A DNA stretch of 64,000 bases from Pohlia nutans (taxonomy: Eukaryota; Streptophyta; Bryopsida; Bryales; Mniaceae). The position numbers and the translations under genes are program-made. The notes beneath the pieces were generated by a model. It did not search any database and was not told the origin of the DNA. It worked only from the letters and a program-made list of their open reading frames with translations. Shown here piece after piece: positions 12,079-22,932 of the stretch (the stretch's first letter is position 1; each line of letters starts with the position of its first letter). The DNA is taken from positions 23,403,811-23,467,810 of the forward strand of contig CM040085.1 in assembly GCA_022496805.1 (NCBI GenBank), in the 5' to 3' direction.

Positions 12079-12689
12079 TACTATAGTTGAGAGTTTTGGG
12101 GAAGAGATTCACGGGAGCGGACAATAGTAGTGAAGGCAAAGTAAACGATGGTAGCAGATCTGGTTCAAATTAGGATTGGATCATGTAGTTATACTGGCGT
12201 CGTTGCGCATTCTCTCTAATTGAAAGCCTAGTGACTATTGAATACTTCTGACAGCTGACAACTCTTCAAAGCTAAAACCTGCTAGGCATCAACATAGGCT
12301 CCGATAAATAGAGCAATCAAAGACGGCGATTTAGAATAAGGTGACCATGAAGTGATGCACTATAGAAAGCGTCATTTATTGATAAAGGCATACACATGAT
12401 GTCTATGTCAGTGACAGCTGACAAAAATGTTGTTAGTGGTGTTGAAACCGCGTTAGAACTAAAATAGTGAACCAGACTCCCTGATAAGAAGCTATAATTA
12501 TTATAGCACAATTGAATATATGTGGACGAGTTAATGCAAACATGTAGGCACAATCACAGAGAGGTAGTATAGAAGGGAGCATTCGCTTTGAGTTAGATGC
12601 AAATGGTCGATCGGCTGGTGTGAGGTGATGAGATTTAGCATAGTGTGAATTTGTCTTTGTCATGAAACTACTAAGGTGGACTTTAGGCT
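12079..12689. other. Non-coding, nothing recognised
   Basis: Between a minus-strand and a plus-strand frame, so it may be a divergent promoter region. No element or RNA gene could be recognised. Confidence 0.3.
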
Positions 12690-12995
12690 ATGCAAATGCA
12701 AGAAGAGAATTGTTCTAATATATTAGAGAGCGCGACTGGGCAAAAGAAGAGACGGAAACGAGGGAAGCTACTTTATTCTAGCAGACGTGTATTGGCTCGG
12801 TCGAGGATGAGAGTATCGAAGCATATGTCACGTTTGACGGCTGATGAGACGCATGGGGGAGTGAGAATTGATTTCTGTGGAGAAGAAGTGACTAACTTAG
12901 CGAGTTTGCAAGAAGAAGACGCAGCGATGGACGCGACACAATCTTTGAACGAAGAGAACGACACAGTTGTCGAGGGAACCACAACAAGATCAACT
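12690..12995 (+). CDS. Hypothetical exon with basic, NLS-like N terminus
   Basis: An ATG at 12690 opens a frame with a basic cluster (GQKKRRKRGK), then an acidic, Ser/Thr-rich tail (ASLQEEDAAMDATQSLNEEND). The frame remains open to 13058, but a good donor, ACT|GTAAGAG, at 12996 suggests that the exon ends there. No downstream partner exon was found in a matching phase. It lies about 1.4 kb 5' of the second ParB-methylase gene and could be an upstream exon of it or a separate small gene. No domain recognised. Confidence 0.3.
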
Positions 12996-13622
12996 GTAAG
13001 AGATTATCCATCCATTCAAGTTTCAAAGATAATTGCATGTAGATACAATCTGTTATAGAAACTGCACTAGATTACACTTAGAGGACATTTGACGATAATT
13101 ATCAACTAGTGTGGGGTATAAATGCATTTCAATTTTATACAAGATGAATACGTAAGCATTGCGCATTGCATCACGTGGGCTCATTATTGCAAAATGTTAT
13201 TCAATGTCCATCAATACAGTCTGATCCTAAACATTTTGATTCATTAGAATTTTGTCCACCAAACCGTAGACAAGCGTTACGCTAACAAACGATGAACATT
13301 TGGATACTAGTTCAAATTGTTAAGTATACTCTTGATGAGTTATGCCATAGCAATTTGAGATGTGACTAGAGTTGTATGGTCTAGATGGAACTTGGATTAC
13401 TGATAAGATAGGATTGCGGCTCGGCTCGTGATTGGACTGGCTAAGGAATTTAGGATGGATAATGGTCATGGGCGCATGTGCTGCGATTAGGGTCTAGCAT
13501 TGATCGGGATAGCTAGGGTCCCACATTGACCGGGGTTAGGCACACGAGTGATGTGCCAGGAAGGGGATCGATAGGCTCGGAGTGCACTGACCCTAAACCC
13601 TCCCTGGATCGTAGAGAGAGGG

Positions 13623-13892
13623 CTCGAGTTCGGGATCTTTGGAGACGGCGGGACGCATTCCGCGCGGCTCTGTCTGCCTTGCGCACGCATTGCTGAGGGC
13701 TCCGTGCTCATTTGCTCTCACTCACTTGCTTGCTCTCCCCACTCACTCACTCACTTGCTCGAGTTCGGGTTCTTTAGAGACGGCGGGACGCATTCCGCGC
13801 GGCTCTGTCTGCCTTGCGCACGCACTGCTGAGGGCTCCGTGCTCACTTGCTCTCACTCACTTGCTTGCTCTCCCCACTCACTCACTCACTTG
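13623..13892. repeat. Tandem duplication, period 135 bp
   Basis: The block starting CTCGAGTTCGGG at 13623 recurs at 13758 with few changes. It includes GGGACGCATTCCGCGCGG and a CT/CA-rich stretch (CACTCACTCACTCACTTG). It could be the 5' untranslated region of the next gene, since plant leaders are often CT-rich. The open frames across it are by-products of the repeat. Confidence 0.8.
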
Positions 13893-14415
13893 CTCTCGGC
13901 CGCCTGCCTTGTGGTCACCTTCGCGGGCGTAGTGGAGTTGCCAGTCAAGATCGCGTTGCCAGTCAAGATCGCTAGGGTATGAGCTGCCGCTACACATTTT
14001 TTTTTCTTCTTCTCTCCTACACAGATGAACGCTGTTGAGGACAGCGTCTTTGAATTTTCAAGGCTTAGGGTCTAGGTCGTTTTCTATACCATTCTCATTT
14101 CAGGATGCAGTAACTACAGGACAATCGGGCATTGAGGATCTAGGGCAGCTCGAGACGGCAGGGTCTGGGTGGCATCACCAGAGCCAAACAGGTAGAGTCG
14201 GCTGTTTCAATAATTCGAGTAGCATGGACTCTTAGGTTCCCGATTATGGACTGTGATGCTCAATTCATGTCATGTCGTATTCATGAAGGCACTGAATCCA
14301 ACTTGTTAATCAAACCTCATAGTACATGTTGATAATCATAATATGACAATCTATCTTGAGATTCAATATTGAGATTGCACACAATCATTGCTAGAGTTGT
14401 TGAATTCAGGTTCGC
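13893..14415 (+). other. Probable 5' untranslated or early exons of copy 2
   Basis: Splice-like signals bracket short blocks: a donor at 13977, acceptor CTACACAG before 14025, acceptor CATTTCAG before 14104, donor ACAG|GTAGAG after 14191, and acceptor ATTCAG before 14410. The block 14104-14191 is open only in phase 0, but its end phase does not match the frame used in the next exon. So these are either non-coding leader exons or a coding start that has lost frame. Confidence 0.3.
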
Positions 14416-15694
14416 ATGGGGCGAAGCAGAGCGGCAAGTGCGGGGGTGAAGCAGCCAGATCCACCAGACAGCAACCCAACTGAGCCACAGGTTCGATATA
14501 ATATCCAGTCATAATTTCAAGGGTATTCTTGAGCATGGAGAAATGTGACCCTTGCTAATCATGGGCAAGTCTTTGTTGTAACGCAATATTGATATTGGGA
14601 ATAAAACTTGCAGGCTCCTGTAATGACGGTCAGACGAAGAGATCCTGCGTCAGACGATCCAGGCTTTCAAACCCCAAGGCCAGTTGTCGAGGTAAGAATT
14701 TATCAACCTTCATAGAATATCCTTGAATTTTTGTGATGCCGTGATGTGCTCGTGATGCCGTGAGTGGCACCTGTCGCGATGATGCGATTGTGAAGTGGTG
14801 TTCATGGGCCTCTTTGTTCTAACGCAATATTATGAGAATTTCCAACCTGCATAAAGCATCCTTGAATAATCCTAGCGCTAGACGAATTGAGTAGCTCGTG
14901 ACGCAGTGATTATCTTGTGATGCCGAGACTGGCCCACCTTGCCATGATGAGCTTGTGAGGTGGTGACCATGGGTCTCAGATGACGTGGTCAGTCAAGATG
15001 TGGGTCCGCAACAAGCACGAGGTCGCGTTACGCGTGACTGTGTTGGCCGTCTTAACCATCAATTTTAGGTTCTCATTGACGCCATTGGCACATATTTCTC
15101 CAACTTCCTTGAGTACTGACGTTATGACGGTAGTGACGGGCTCATGCGCTCGCGAAGCAATTTGGGCTTGTGTCGCAAACTGGGCTCGTGAAGCGAATTG
15201 GGGTCCTGACGCCGTGACGGGATCAAGCCGCCATGGCGTCCTCGTACTACACTGGTCATAGATTCCATGGTTGACGTCAGTCAAGAGAGATAGAGGCTAA
15301 ACCACCCGTCGGGGCCGAGACCTAATGGGACGAGTCGAGGCCTTGTGCCAGAGCCATCGCGTCATGCGTGGTGCAAGGGTAGCCCAAGGTTTAAGACGCC
15401 ACAAGGTTTGCGATGGAGGTGGTGTAAGAGCAGCCGTCGGGGCCGAGACCTAGTAATGCCATGTCACGGCTTGGGTCAGCGCGCCACGCAGCGTGCATCA
15501 AGGAGCCCAAGGTTTGCGATGGAGGGGGGCAACAGCAGCTGTCGGGGCCGAGACCTCGTATTCCCATATCACGGCTTGGGTCAGTGACGGGCTCGAGTCA
15601 GTGACGGCTGGGGTCAGTGACGGGCTCAGTGACGGCTGGGGTCCGTGATGCCGTGATGTCACGATGGAGGGGTCAAGAGCAGCCATCGGGGCTG

Positions 15695-16345
15695 GGGTCC
15701 GTGATGGCCGTGATGGCCGTGATGGCCGTGACGCCGTGATGGCCGTGATGCCGTGATGGCCGTGATGCCGTGATGGCCGTGATGCCGTGGTGCCGTGATG
15801 GCCGTGATGCCGTGGTGCCGTGATGGCCGTGACGCCGTGATGCCGTGATGGCCGTGATGCCGTGACGCCGTGATGGCTGTGACGCCGTGATCGCCGTGAT
15901 GGCCGTGACGCCGTGATGGCCGTGATGGCCGTGATGCCGTGATGGCCGTGATGCCATGGTGCCGTGATGGCCGTGACGCCGTGATGCCGTGATGGCCGTG
16001 ATGGCCGTGACGCCGTGATGGCCGTGACGCCGTGATGGCCGTGATGCCGTGATGGCCGTGATGCCGTGGTGCCGTGATGGCCGTGACGCCGTGATGCCGT
16101 GATGGCCGTGATGCCGTGACGCCGTGATGCCGTGATGGCCGTGATGCCGTGGTGCCGTGATGGCCGTGACGCCGTGATGCCGTGATGGCCGTGATGCCGT
16201 GACGCCGTGATGGCCGTGACGCCGTGATGTCGTGATGGCCATGATGGCCGTGACGCCGTGATGGCCGTGACGCCGTGATGGCCGTGATGCCGTGATGGCC
16301 GTGATGCCGTGATGCCGTGACGCCGTGATGGCCGTGATGCCGTGA
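15695..16345. repeat. GTGATGCC / GTGATGGCC satellite block
   Basis: About 75 head-to-tail units of 8 or 9 bp: GTGATGCC, GTGATGGCC, GTGACGCC and rare GTGGTGCC. Mixing of 8- and 9-mers makes long open frames on the minus strand (His/Gly/Ser/Arg repeats), which I do not regard as genes. It is inserted between motif copies 3 and 4 of the larger array. Confidence 0.9.
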
Positions 16346-17789
16346 TGCAGTAGAGCCGTCACGAGCGTGGGCCTTCGTCACACACACCCGAGCCACCTTT
16401 AGCCACAGCTGACGGGGCCATGGTTAGCTCTCCGGGCCGAGACCTAGTGGGAGAAGTCTAAGGTTGCAAACAAATCTCCACGTCGGCCTTGTCGCGCCGT
16501 GACGGGCTCGAGATGCCGTGACGGTGTTGTGTCACCATGGTGAGCCCGAATCGTGGTTAGCATGGTTCTAGTTGGCATGAGCTTGTCAAAAATGGGGGAG
16601 CCTAGTCTTACCATCGGGGCCGAGACCTGATCACGCGAGGCCAGGGCTTGAGACTTTGAGATTAGGTCGACACGGCCGCCACAATTTGGACCCTAAACCT
16701 GACGGGCCGTGATTAGCTCTCGGGGCCGAGACTTAGGATGGGAGCCCATGGTTTGCAGTATAGGGGGCCATGACGGCCGTGTCGCGCAGTGGTGGGCTCG
16801 TGATGCCGTGACGGTCTCATGTCACTTCGGTGATCTTGGGTCGTGGTAGCATGGTTCTATATGGCGTGGTCAGTCAACGATTGGGGGGGATAGAGCTGCC
16901 GCTGGGACGTAAACCTTGTAATGCCATGTCAAGGCTTGTGTCAGAGCGCCACGCAGTGTGCAACAAGTCGCGTTGCCCGTGGCGGTGCTGGCCGGAACAT
17001 GGGCCTTCGTCGCACATTACAGATCCACTCTTTGTCACACCTGATGGGGCCTTCATTAGCTCTCGGCACCGAGACCTAGAACGAGAAGCCCAATGTTGCA
17101 ACCGGGATGCCACGACGGCCTTGTCGCGCCGTGACGGGCTCGAATTCCCGTGGCGGTCTCAAGTCACAGTGGTGAGCTCCCGTTGTGGTTAGTTTCGTTC
17201 AGATAGGCGTAGTCAGCCAAGCTGGGGGAGGAGTTCGATCCACTGTCGGGACCGAGACCTTGATTTACGAGTCCAAAGCTTGTGAATGTGCGAACATGCC
17301 GCGTGAAGATAGTCGCGCTGTGCTTGGTGGTGCCCGCCACAACTTGGGCTGTGGTCGCTTATATTCTGGGTCCAGGGGATTACGCATGGCCACACTTGTC
17401 GGGGCCTTGAACAGCTCTCGGGGCCAAGACCGTGATACGCGTGACGTCGTGATTCGCGTGACGCGATACGCGTGACGACGTGTTGGGCTGAAGCCGTCAT
17501 GATCATGGTTCATGCTGTCGTGGTCAGTCAACAGGGGAGAGGGGCTAGACCAACCGTCGGGGCCGAGACCTAATGCGGCGAGTCCAGGGCATGTGTCTTT
17601 GCCGTCGTGCCGGGACAAAATTTTCTCGTTGCTCGATGTGTGCTGGCCAACACTTAGGTCCTTGTTTGTGTTTCTTGGTTTATGGTTGGCCACACCAGCC
17701 GAGGCCCTAAACTGCCCTCGGGGCCGAGACTTATTTTTGAGTATCCAGAGCCTGAAACGAGGACCCAGACGATATGCACCAACTAGCAT

Positions 17790-18085
17790 CGTGACGCCGT
17801 GACGCGTGACGCCGTGACGCGTGACGCCGTGACACTATGACGCCGTGACGCGTGACACCGTGACACGTGACGCATGACGCCGTGACGCCGTCTCCCCGTG
17901 ACTCCGTGACGCCGTGACGCCGTGACGCGTGACGCATGACGCCGTGACGCCGTGTCGCCGTGACTCCGTGACGCCGTGACGCCGTGACGCGTGACGCGTG
18001 ACGCATGTCGCCGTGACGCCGTGACGCCGTGACTTCGTGACGCCATGACGCCGTGACTCGTGACGCCTTGACGCGTGACGGTGTA
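17790..18085. repeat. GTGACGCC satellite block
   Basis: A second simple-repeat expansion, of 7- and 8-bp units (GTGACGCC, GTGACGC), with occasional CGTGACTCC and CATGACGCC variants. It interrupts the 0.3-kb array between motif copies 11 and 12. Compared with the first block it is C-rather than T-centred (GTGACG against GTGATG), so the two grew separately. Confidence 0.9.
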
Positions 18086-21000
18086 AAGGCACGATGGTAA
18101 GCTCGTGCCGTTGTGAGCATGGCATTTTCATTCGACACGGGGGGGTGAACTTACTGTCGGAGCCGAGACCTGGTGATGGGAGTCTATGGGATGCGTCCGT
18201 ATCGTCAGCTCTTCAATTTAGAATGCCTTGAGCGCTGTGGTTGCAACCAGCACATGGGCGATGTGGCCAGCTCTTAGATTGTAGTTCTGATGTCTCTTCA
18301 GCCATTAGTGGCCACACTTGTCGGGTTTTTGAACTACCCACGGGGTCGAGACATAGTTCACAGAGGGTTTCAGATGCTATCTAAGCCTCAAGCATTTGCC
18401 ACAACATGACTGAGCGGAGAGCTGGTGCTTCTAGCTGGTCACTTAGTTGCGCTTCGTGGTCGTGGCCAAAGCTTGGGCCGTGGAGTCTCATGTGTTTATG
18501 TTTCTCTTGCGATGTTTCTCTAGAGTCCACAGGGTCTGTCAAAGCCGCCACTGTGTGGGAAATATGGAGTCTATAATGTGGTACCTAATCTACATGTCCC
18601 CCTCTATGACTGATTTTTATTGTTGATTGTTCTCATTTCATATTACGCAGGTTCCTCAGTCGCCATGTGAGACGGCAAGTACCAATGACGACATTGAAAC
18701 ACCTCAACCCCCTATTGGAGTTGATGGAGACGACGAGGATGAGGACACTCCCATCATTCAGACTGTGCATGGGTTGAGTGAGGATGACATAAGGCGTTCC
18801 CAGAAGCTCAACACCGTTGCAGCACTTGCTGCCCTTCGTTTACAGCCGGTCAATATATCCCGCCATAACATCCCTCTTTGTAGGCTTGTTGTGATGCCCA
18901 TGGTAAAGCCCACATTGCATAGCGATCTTGTAAAACTTGAGCAAGAATTTGTGCATGGATATCGTGAAGGTGCTTGTGTTTTTTACGTGTCACTTACAAA
19001 CGAGCAAGGCGTTGGTGAGCATGTGACATCTAAGGATCGAAGTGATTGGGGACCAATATGGCAATCTGAGAGTGAGAAGTTCGATCAATACCTCGACTCT
19101 CAAGAATCATTGCGGTTCTTGAAGGGTAAAATGTTCTTTATTTGTGATAGAAATCACCGCCGAATTGCTTGGATGAATCATATCACCAGGCTTTACCGTG
19201 ATGTTCCATCATGGCATTATTCGGTGGACTCTATTATTTTGGAGACCAAGGGGCGAGTTGGTGTTCTAATGAACGTCATGAATGACATCAACAAGTAAGT
19301 GCCAACTATTCTTCTGAGCTTGTTTTGTTTGTATTTGTTTCTTGACTGTCAAATTATAATGATCGTTTTCTAATTGAGAATGATGTTGTGGAATGCTCTC
19401 TAGGCAAACAAAGTTTTCCCATGTGAAAACGAACTTGGTTCATCAGCTCTATCAAGTTCGCAAGTATGGGACTATGCCTCTAGATCATTTTTCTGAGCTC
19501 CTAAGCCGTGAGGAGTTAGAAAGATGTCGAAACTCAGCAAAGAGAGGATGGACTAACTTGCAAACCGACGTTTTCACAGCTTTCCTTTTCAGGGTAATGT
19601 CCTTGATGTTTGAGCTCTTTGAATTTATTCATTAACTTTTGAATGTCTGAAGTTCTGTAACTCAGATATGGTTGTACTCATATATTTCATATTGTGATCT
19701 TATTACAGCAAGAAATTGCCGCTGCTGGAGATACAGCGATGTTTGTTTATCGGGAGCAGACTAGTCCAGAGGATGTAACACAAGAGGGAATTGCAACAGC
19801 TATGAAGCAAGGCATCAAGGACAAGACTTCAAAACTGATGCTTAAATTGGAGAAGATGACCGCTGTTGCAAATCCAGTGTATGGACCCAAATTCCTTGAG
19901 GAGGTGTGTGATCCTTTACTGTTTCTCTCTCAAACTATATATTCAATCTGATTTGTAAATTGACATGAATTTCATTATGTTGGCAGATAGAAAGACATTG
20001 GAGCATGAACGCCTCGCAGTTGGAGTTAACATTGGAAAAGTTACAGCTCATTGCTACAACTTCTGTGCCTTCTCTCCATAAAGTGCGATGGTTGAAATGG
20101 TGGAATTCATCGGTGCACACTAGAGAGGCAGTCCGCTTTCCATTGAAGCCTGTTAACGAGGACCGCCTCAATTCCTTCATTATGAAGGCCGCTTAGTGGG
20201 CAGGGGTGAGTTTCTGCCTCTATTATCATTGAGTTTGAATTTAATTTTAGTTTCTTCCATACTATTAAGTTGTGGGTTTGATCATATTGTGTGTCTTGTT
20301 GTAGATTGAGGATGCAGCGGTTGAACTGTTTGAGACCATCATTCACAAAGACAACATTACGTTGCATATGGATGTTCCAACGGAACCCAATTCAATTGCC
20401 CAATTCATTGAGTCTTGAAGAATTAAAATTTGGGACAAGGCATTTCCAGGGGTGTTCAAAGGAGCGGACCATTTCAAGAAGTCAGATTCTTTCAAGGATT
20501 TCAAGGGTAGTGATCTTGTTGTCAAACGCGTGGTCTATAGGTAATTATCATTCTATATAATTTTAAGTTGATGTAAATTTCAATTCTTCAACCATGTGTA
20601 ATATTTTGCATCATATGGAATGGAAATTAATTAAATTTGAATGTTTACAGGTATTTCAAGCATGAGCTTCTTACAAAGAAGGCCATCGCAAAGGCTGACC
20701 TCCCTGTATTCTTGGACAGTTGGATGGACCGAAATTCGGAGTTGTGTATGTTTTCTATGTCACAGTTGAAGACCTGGACAAGCACTCATCTCAAGGGAGT
20801 TGGGTGGTATTTAACTTGTCTTTTGGGTTATGTGCATGCAGATGAGAAGGATCTCAAATCCTCAGCAGATACTGCTGATCGACCTGCCTTGTTGGATGGT
20901 GAGTTGGAGAATCTCAATGAAGATGCACGACTCAAACTCATTGCCAAGGTTGAAGCTGAAGACAAGAAGAAGGCTATGAAGATTACTCAACATGAAGAGA

Positions 21001-22932
21001 AGGTAGCCGCCCGTGAGCAAGCCAAGATTGACAAACAAGCTGAGAAGATTGCCAAGAAAGAAGAGAAGAAGAAGAATCCAAAGGTACAAGAAGTCCCAAA
21101 GCCTTCTGCTTCTAGTGTTGTTGATGCAGAATCTCAGCGTCAGAGCCATGAGCAGAGGGGTACTAAGAGAGATTCTGGGTACTTAGAGCTGTCACAAGAC
21201 AAGGCATTCTATGGCCAAATTTGTGATGTGGTAGACTTAGAAGAGGACCATCGGATCGACGAATTGGTACTCAACACTTCACTTGGAGCTGCTCTTCCAC
21301 AAAACGGTGACGATCCTATGCCAAAGATGTTTGTGGAGATTCAGAAATTCTTGGATGAGGTATGATTCTTGACATACTTCTTGGACTCTATATATTTCAG
21401 TTTATTTTGTTTGGATTTGTCTGGCACCTTCAGTTTACTAACATGTGTATATTTTATTTATCGCAGCACAAAGCGGACCGCTCACAAGTATTCAAAGGGG
21501 AGTTGTGCAAGGATCCGTGTGTGGATTTAATTCTTGTGGATATGCCCGAGAACCTACCCGTTCCCTCTATCTCGGATCCGCCAAGACAGATTCCACCGTG
21601 GAATGTAGCTGAGGATGACTGGCTTGACCCAATTTTTGACTTTGCAGACAATCACTTGGTTGATGATGGTGCTATTATCATAGTCCATCCATATAGACAG
21701 TCAACCAAGGCTAACATCCTTGGTTACAGTAAAGCAACGGGCTTTTCATTGTTCAAGGATTGGACTTGCATGAATAGGCTTCATTTGGCATCACCTGTAA
21801 ACCATCTCAAGACGGTAAGTGCTCATTCTCTACCTAATTCTCAAACACTAATTATTGTTTTGTTATATTACTATCAACTAACTCTATTGGTTATGTATGT
21901 TGCAGACGCAGCGCTTTGGTGTTTATCTTTTGGTTCGAGTGTTACCTCAAGGTGCTAGTGCACGGTTTTCATTTCAATCTATCCCAGCTCTTGAGGCACT
22001 TGGATTAGACGTGGGTTGTGATGACATGTTACAGAATTTCACCACTAAGGCCTCTCAACGCATGAATGGAAGTAAGCCTTGGCGAGGCCCTCGTGAGAAA
22101 GACAGTCAGTTCATTCAAATGCTGATTGAGGCCTCTTCTCGGCCCAACGATGTTGTCTTAGATTGCACCGCCATGACAGGTGTATATTACTAACATCCAT
22201 TCTATCTATATTTATTGGATATCTTTTCTTCCATTAATTTCTATTCAATTTAGCTTTTGTAATTTCTCATACACTTTCTCGTCCTAAATGTTCATGTTCT
22301 TTTGGTTGTTTGCATTCTCTCAGGTGCTTCGTTGTTGGCATGCCGCCGCGTGCAACGCCACATTGTGGCACTCGAAGAGGACCAAGAGCTATTTGATGGA
22401 GTGCTTTTGTCTATGCGACGTGCCCCTAAACCCGAACCCGAGCTAGTCGTTGCATCATCATCTGCATCAGAGGATCCAGACGCAGTTCCATCAGCGGTCG
22501 TTCGAGTGTTGAAGAAATCCCGATTCAGTAAATAAGTTTGAATTCAATCATTCCAATTGAAACTTTGTTTGATGAATTCTTGATCACCTTGGTCTTATGT
22601 TCCTTTTCTTTTTCTTGTGCAGAAAAATGATGCCCACAACCTATACCGTACAGAGGCCATTTTTTGCGAGGCCAGAGTTTTTGAAGAGCCCTTCCAAACC
22701 ATTTCAGTTGCCTGTCTACATTGAGCCTGTTGCACAGGCTCTTGCAGGTCACGGTTCGAGAGATCACGTTCCTAGACCAAAGGTGTTGAACTCAGATGCA
22801 CTAGTATACTTTGATGTTGAGGCCGAGGAGTCTAAATGTGACGGTTTTAGTTCACCACAACGCTCTACATCTAGCTCTTGTTCAGGGTCTACTAGTACCG
22901 GTAATTCTAGTGATGACATAGAGCAACTTTGA

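Larger units (their letters stand above)
15309..18354. repeat. Tandem array of about 0.3-kb units carrying TCGGGGCCGAGACCT
   Basis: Motif copies start at 15309, 15437, 15542, 16431, 16614, 16720, 17063, 17246, 17418, 17557, 17718, 18157 and 18340, with zero to a few mismatches. Two contexts largely alternate from 16431 on: one preceded by (T)TAGCTC, the other by CCGT/CTGT. Around them, longer stretches also repeat (for example GTGGTCAGTCAA and GGGGGA before the second type). The array is thus a degenerate higher-order tandem repeat of about 280-350 bp. It lies wholly in intron 2 of the second ParB-methylase copy. It is not CRISPR-like: spacers are homologous and spacing is irregular. Confidence 0.8.
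14416..22932 (+). pseudogene. ParB-like / DNA aminomethyltransferase fusion gene, copy 2 (disrupted)
   Basis: Twelve exons: 14416-14490, 14614-14691, 18651-19294, 19404-19593, 19709-19903, 19987-20205, 20305-20540, 20651-21359, 21467-21814, 21906-22179, 22324-22531, 22623-22932. They total 3,486 nt, exactly 1,161 codons plus stop. Start: ATG 14416, which gives phase-0 joins. Residues about 125-266 form the ParB-like domain (IPLCRLVVMP ... GKMFFICDRNHRRIAW at about 210-225). A Lys/Glu-rich coiled coil lies at about 610-700. DMPENLPVP begins at about 807, DVVLDCTAMTGAS at about 980, RHIVALEED at about 1001. From exon 3 on, exon order and phases equal those of copy 1; exons 9 and 10 have the same lengths as theirs (348, 274 nt). 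Defects: TAG 20194, TGA 20416 (Trp in copy 1), and an AT (22532) where copy 1 has the GT donor of the last intron. The 3.96-kb second intron holds satellite arrays. Confidence 0.7.

Noticed and set aside
13639..13982. Leu/His/Ser-rich frames of 92-97 codons
   Set aside because: Two frames are open over a recent 135-bp tandem duplication; better explained as a CT-rich leader region.
15659..16396. Long minus-strand frames (245 and 229 codons) rich in SRHHGHHG-type repeats
   Set aside because: They are produced by the 8/9-bp GTGATGCC satellite, which keeps several frames open at once; no start context, no non-repeat sequence.
17731..18138. Minus-strand frames rich in RRHGVTASR repeats
   Set aside because: Same reason: translation of the GTGACGCC satellite within an intron.
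15309..18354. Possible CRISPR-like array
   Set aside because: Repeats are irregularly spaced, spacers are homologous to each other, and the genome is eukaryotic.
1517..20418. Stop-codon reassignment or RNA editing as the explanation for in-frame stops
   Set aside because: TAG and TGA also serve as natural terminators (for example TGA 5961), and the MULE carries a TAA in the same way; stop-removing RNA editing in plants is organellar.
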